Both the position numbers and the translations under genes were made by a program. The notes below the pieces were generated by a model. It did not search any database and was not told the origin of the DNA. It saw only the letters and a list, made by a program, of their open reading frames with translations. Below are positions 61,686 to 64,000 of a DNA stretch of 64,000 nucleotides, one piece after another. Origin of the DNA: CAZHTS01 sp964535315 (lineage in GTDB: Bacteria > Chloroflexota > Anaerolineae > Anaerolineales > Anaerolineaceae); NCBI GenBank assembly GCA_964535315.1, contig CAZHTS010000010.1, forward strand, positions 1-64,000, given 5' to 3'. Each line of letters opens with the position of its first letter. The first letter of the stretch is position 1.

Positions 61686-62717
61686 ATGTACCCCTGGCTC
61701 TCCTCACTCAAACTGCAAAGCAAACTATCGGTGCTCATCGGGCTGGTATTGCTCCTGACCGTGATCGTCATCGCCGTCAATCTCTATCATCTGATGGATA
61801 CACAAGAAAAGGTCAGCGCTGCGCTGGATCTGGCCGAACGGCTCAACCAGAACCACGAGGTGTACAACGCCGTTACCAACATGCGCGTTGCCTATTACGC
61901 CAGCGATTACGAAGGCCAGGAGGCGGAATACTACCAGCATCAACGGTACAGCGAACAGGTGAGCGAATACATCCGTTCGCACCTCAGCCTGGCAGAGAAC
62001 GACGAAGAAACCCAGGCCATCCAGGATATGCTGCTGGCCAAACAGACCTACGACGAGCGCTTCCAACAACACGATCTCGCCACCGATGAACTGGCGGGCA
62101 TCCTGCTCGACGACAACCCGCAACCTGCCGGCAATACCGCCGAAGCTACGCAGGAGGAAGACCTCGAAGAAGAGGAGGAGGAGGACGGGGAAGAAGAGCA
62201 AAGCGCCCCCACCCGCGTAAGTGAGACAGACGCGGAAGAAAGCGACGAGGAAAGCGAGGACGAAGAGGAAGGCAGCGATTTGCCCCCCGAACAGACTTTT
62301 GCCAACCTGGAAGATGCCTGGCAGAAATTGCAGGCCAGCATTTTGCGAATGACCGACCTGCTAAACGACGCCCGCGAGCAAATGAGAACCACGATTCAGA
62401 ATAGCCTGTGGACCGGCGCGGTCATCGCCCTGATCGCTCTGGGGTTAAGCGTCTTGTTCACCCTGCTGGCCAGTGGTATCATCATCCGGCAGGTCATACT
62501 GGTCATCGTGCGCCTCTCTTACGAGGTCAAAGCCATGCCCACAGACAATTTTGATCCGGGTGCACTACAGAAGTTATCCACTCGCCCGGACGAATTGGGC
62601 GAGTTAGCCCAGGCCCTCGCCGGCGCCGCTCAGTCCGCCCGGCAACGCCAGCAGGAAAAACGCGCCGTCATCGCCGAATTAGAACACAAGCTGGAACGCC
62701 TGCAACGTCCCTCCTGA
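61686..62717 (+). CDS. Membrane sensor with HAMP domain and acidic extracytoplasmic insert, no output domain (2)
   Basis: The protein has 343 residues. TM1 is LSVLIGLVLLLTVIVIAV (about 14-31). The outside domain contains a run of Glu/Asp/Ser at about 157-198 (EEDLEEEEEEDGEEE, EESDEESEDEEE). TM2 is WTGAVIALIALGLSVLFTLL (about 241-260). The HAMP-like part has VIVRLSYEVKAMPTDNF and RPDELGELAQAL, and a coiled coil ends it. No output domain. It is related in plan to its upstream neighbour. The acidic insert could bind cations such as calcium, or be flexible filler; the sequence does not decide. Confidence 0.75.
   Translation: MYPWLSSLKLQSKLSVLIGLVLLLTVIVIAVNLYHLMDTQEKVSAALDLAERLNQNHEVYNAVTNMRVAYYASDYEGQEAEYYQHQRYSEQVSEYIRSHLSLAENDEETQAIQDMLLAKQTYDERFQQHDLATDELAGILLDDNPQPAGNTAEATQEEDLEEEEEEDGEEEQSAPTRVSETDAEESDEESEDEEEGSDLPPEQTFANLEDAWQKLQASILRMTDLLNDAREQMRTTIQNSLWTGAVIALIALGLSVLFTLLASGIIIRQVILVIVRLSYEVKAMPTDNFDPGALQKLSTRPDELGELAQALAGAAQSARQRQQEKRAVIAELEHKLERLQRPS
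62154..62279 (+). repeat. Glu/Asp/Ser low-complexity tract
   Basis: Purine-rich GAA/GAG/GAC codons encode about 42 residues, mostly acidic, within the extracytoplasmic loop of the sensor protein. The bias shows in base use too: GAGGAGGAGGAGG-like runs. Confidence 0.85.
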
Positions 62718-62859
62718 GCGTCCGTTCATTGCCACACCGCCCCCCCAGGCGTATTTCGCCAAGCGAAGCCCACCCCTTTGGGGTAGACCCGCAACACATG
62801 CCCACAGCTACGGCATTCATACACAACGATCACCCCTACCCGGCCGCAGCAAAAAGCCT

Positions 62860-62865
62860 TATAAT
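62860..62865 (+). promoter_or_regulatory. -10 element 8 nt before an ATG (leaderless start)
   Basis: TATAAT, eight nucleotides, then the ATG at 62874, with no ribosome site between. Transcription would start within two bases of the start codon. Confidence 0.5.
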
Positions 62866-62873
62866 CCCTGTCC

Positions 62874-63425
62874 ATGAACTGTCCCATTTGCAAACAACCC
62901 ACCCTTCAAGCAACCACCCTGGCGCAAGCCATACCGGCTCACCACTGCAAGATATGCGGCGGCATCTTTATTTCCTTCAATGCCTATTGGAAGTGGCGCC
63001 AGAAGCATCCGGAGAACGAAAATGCCAGCGCACCGGTAGTAGTCCCTCCTGAGGCAGTCGAACGGAAACAGGCCAAAATCTGTCCGGAATGCGGTCACCT
63101 GCTCATCCCGTACAAAATCTTGCCCGGCGTCCAGTTCCTCCTGGATCATTGCGGCAATTGCAACGGGGTATGGTTTGATGGCAACGAATGGGCGGTGTTG
63201 GAAAAGCACCAGCTGTACGGCCGGCTCAACGAATTCTTCACCCAGCCCTGGCAGCGCAACATTCGCCAGCAAGAAAGCCGCGCCCGGATGGAAGGCCTGT
63301 ATCGCCAGCGCTTCGGCGAGGAGGATTACGCTCGCCTGAAAGAAATCAAAGCCTGGCTGGAAGCCCGACCCAATAAAGCCGCCTTACTGGCCTATCTGCA
63401 ATCTGAAGACCCGTACGAAGCATAA
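62874..63425 (+). CDS. Double zinc-ribbon protein (TFIIB-type ribbon)
   Basis: The protein has 183 residues. Two ribbons are present. CPICKQPTL pairs with CKICGGIFIS (about 3-30). CPECGHLLIPY pairs with CGNCNGVWFDGNEW (about 70-105). Both have the CxxC...CxxCxGxWxD layout of zf-TFIIB (PF13453) proteins. A helical, charged tail follows. The role is unknown; such proteins are thought to bind zinc. It is monocistronic, with a leaderless-type promoter and a strong terminator. Confidence 0.85.
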   Translation: MNCPICKQPTLQATTLAQAIPAHHCKICGGIFISFNAYWKWRQKHPENENASAPVVVPPEAVERKQAKICPECGHLLIPYKILPGVQFLLDHCGNCNGVWFDGNEWAVLEKHQLYGRLNEFFTQPWQRNIRQQESRARMEGLYRQRFGEEDYARLKEIKAWLEARPNKAALLAYLQSEDPYEA

Positions 63426-63436
63426 TTCATGCATGC

Positions 63437-63477
63437 AAAGGGCGGGACGTCTCAAATAGACGTCCCGCCCTTTTTTT
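63437..63477 (+). terminator. Strong intrinsic terminator
   Basis: A 16-bp perfect stem (63437-63452 with 63458-63473, core GGGCGGGACGTCT/AGACGTCCCGCCC) with a 5-nt loop and a T-run. It serves the zinc-ribbon gene and could also stop the convergent transporter transcript, though the U-run on that strand is short. Confidence 0.96.
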
Positions 63478-63492
63478 CTTCCTGTCTGGCGA

Positions 63493-64000
63493 TTACGCTT
63501 CTGCCAACCGCCGGGAGGCACGCGCCCGATATACCCCCAGCACCGCCGCAGCCTTAACCAGCCCGATCAGAACCAGCAGGGCAGCGATGCCGCGCCCGGG
63601 CCCTACCCCCAGCCACAACCCCAGGCTGCCGGCCAGGGCCCCGCCCGGCAGCAGCAGCGGGACGAGCAAACGATCGGCCAGGCCACCCGCAATCACAAAG
63701 GCCAGCAAACGCGCCGCCTTGACCGCCGTCTGGATCAATGCAAACACCCGCCCGCGCACCGCCGCATCCACGTTTCCCTGCCACAGCGCTTCGGTCAGGC
63801 TAGAGACAAACGCCAGGGTAAAATGCGCCACAAAAGCCGCAGCGGCCACCAGCGTCAGGTCGGGGCGCAGACCCATCAGACAAAAAGCAGCGGAACTCAA
63901 CAACTCAAACAGCAGCAGGCCAAACATCCGCCGCTGCGGCCCGCCCCACACCGACATCAGCAAACTGCCGCACAACAAACCGCTGCCGGCCACCGTCATC
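63493..64000 (-). CDS. MFS transporter, C-terminal part (5' end outside window)
   Basis: About 169 residues remain, with five or six hydrophobic segments and short loops. LWQGNVDAAVRGRVFALIQT is a typical cytoplasmic-loop element of the EntS/LmrP-like MFS exporters (RGRVFA). The gene runs beyond the right edge, so the start, N-terminal half and substrate cannot be judged. The Met near 63999 is an internal residue. Confidence 0.8.
   Translation of the reverse strand, partial: MTVAGSGLLCGSLLMSVWGGPQRRMFGLLLFELLSSAAFCLMGLRPDLTLVAAAAFVAHFTLAFVSSLTEALWQGNVDAAVRGRVFALIQTAVKAARLLAFVIAGGLADRLLVPLLLPGGALAGSLGLWLGVGPGRGIAALLVLIGLVKAAAVLGVYRARASRRLAEA

Noticed and set aside
1..64000. tRNA, rRNA, CRISPR array, insertion sequence or prophage genes
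   Set aside because: No T-loop-like tRNA segments, regular spaced repeats, transposases, integrases or terminal inverted repeats were seen when reading both strands.

Overview
The window looks like a GC-rich (about 60%) chromosomal segment of a Chloroflexota bacterium, most likely Anaerolineae-like. This is inferred from gene style, not from a marker gene. The hints are many large secreted lipoproteins with Thr/Pro-rich linkers, tandem DUF3048 proteins, a SAM-I-controlled metH/metF pair, type III pantothenate kinase next to coaBC, TATAAT-type promoters and several probably leaderless genes. I see no rRNA, tRNA, CRISPR array, insertion sequence or phage gene.

Layout. (1) 1-2443 (-) is the unfinished 3' part of a secreted beta-helix protein with calcium-binding type repeats. 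(2) 2858-4276 (+) is another secreted beta-helix protein. (3) 4273-25512 (-) is one tightly packed block of 18 genes for a surface polysaccharide. It holds a Wzz/Wzc-like chain-length protein with tyrosine-kinase features, a priming glycosyl-phosphate transferase, and a WbpB/D/E-like cassette that would make a diacetamido sugar. It also holds a flippase, an O-antigen ligase-like polymerase and three GT4 glycosyltransferases. Tailoring genes follow: a phosphodiesterase fold, a nucleotidyltransferase, an ATP-grasp ligase, two methyltransferases, a FemAB-like acyltransferase and deacetylase-like proteins. The block has its own promoter at 25829-25857 and a roughly 310-nt leader with a compact multi-stem fold followed by a perfect intrinsic terminator, so it is probably attenuated. 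(4) 25961-28213 (-) encodes a paralogue of the first beta-helix protein, with its own promoter and terminator. (5) 28595-29029 (+) is a small membrane protein and 29073-33935 (-) a 1,620-residue propeller lipoprotein.

(6) 34018-39688 (+) is methionine biosynthesis: promoter, SAM-I riboswitch, terminator, B12-dependent metH and a homocysteine methyltransferase/MTHF reductase fusion. (7) 39817-45540 (+) has coaX and coaBC enclosed by two paralogous copies of a two-gene membrane cassette (one-TM protein plus GT-C-like transferase). (8) 45594-50481 (+) has two DUF3048 lipoproteins, a phosphoesterase, a DUF4349 lipoprotein and a decayed second DUF4349 copy. (9) 50625-54783 (+) is a four-gene surface module (tiny membrane protein, NoeA-like methyltransferase, three-TM protein, membrane sulfatase-fold enzyme). 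(10) 54784-57126 (-) is a GH36 alpha-galactosidase, divergent from tryptophanase (57275-58651, +). (11) 59121-62717 (+) is a class III nucleotide cyclase followed by two HAMP-bearing membrane proteins without output domains. (12) The end holds a zinc-ribbon protein and a truncated MFS transporter.

The best candidates for something undescribed are the structured leader of the polysaccharide operon, the deacetylase whose metal-binding motif 1 lies at the C-terminus, the paired beta-helix proteins with a shared N-terminal module, the cyclase plus two orphan HAMP sensors, and the duplicated GT-C cassette around the CoA genes.
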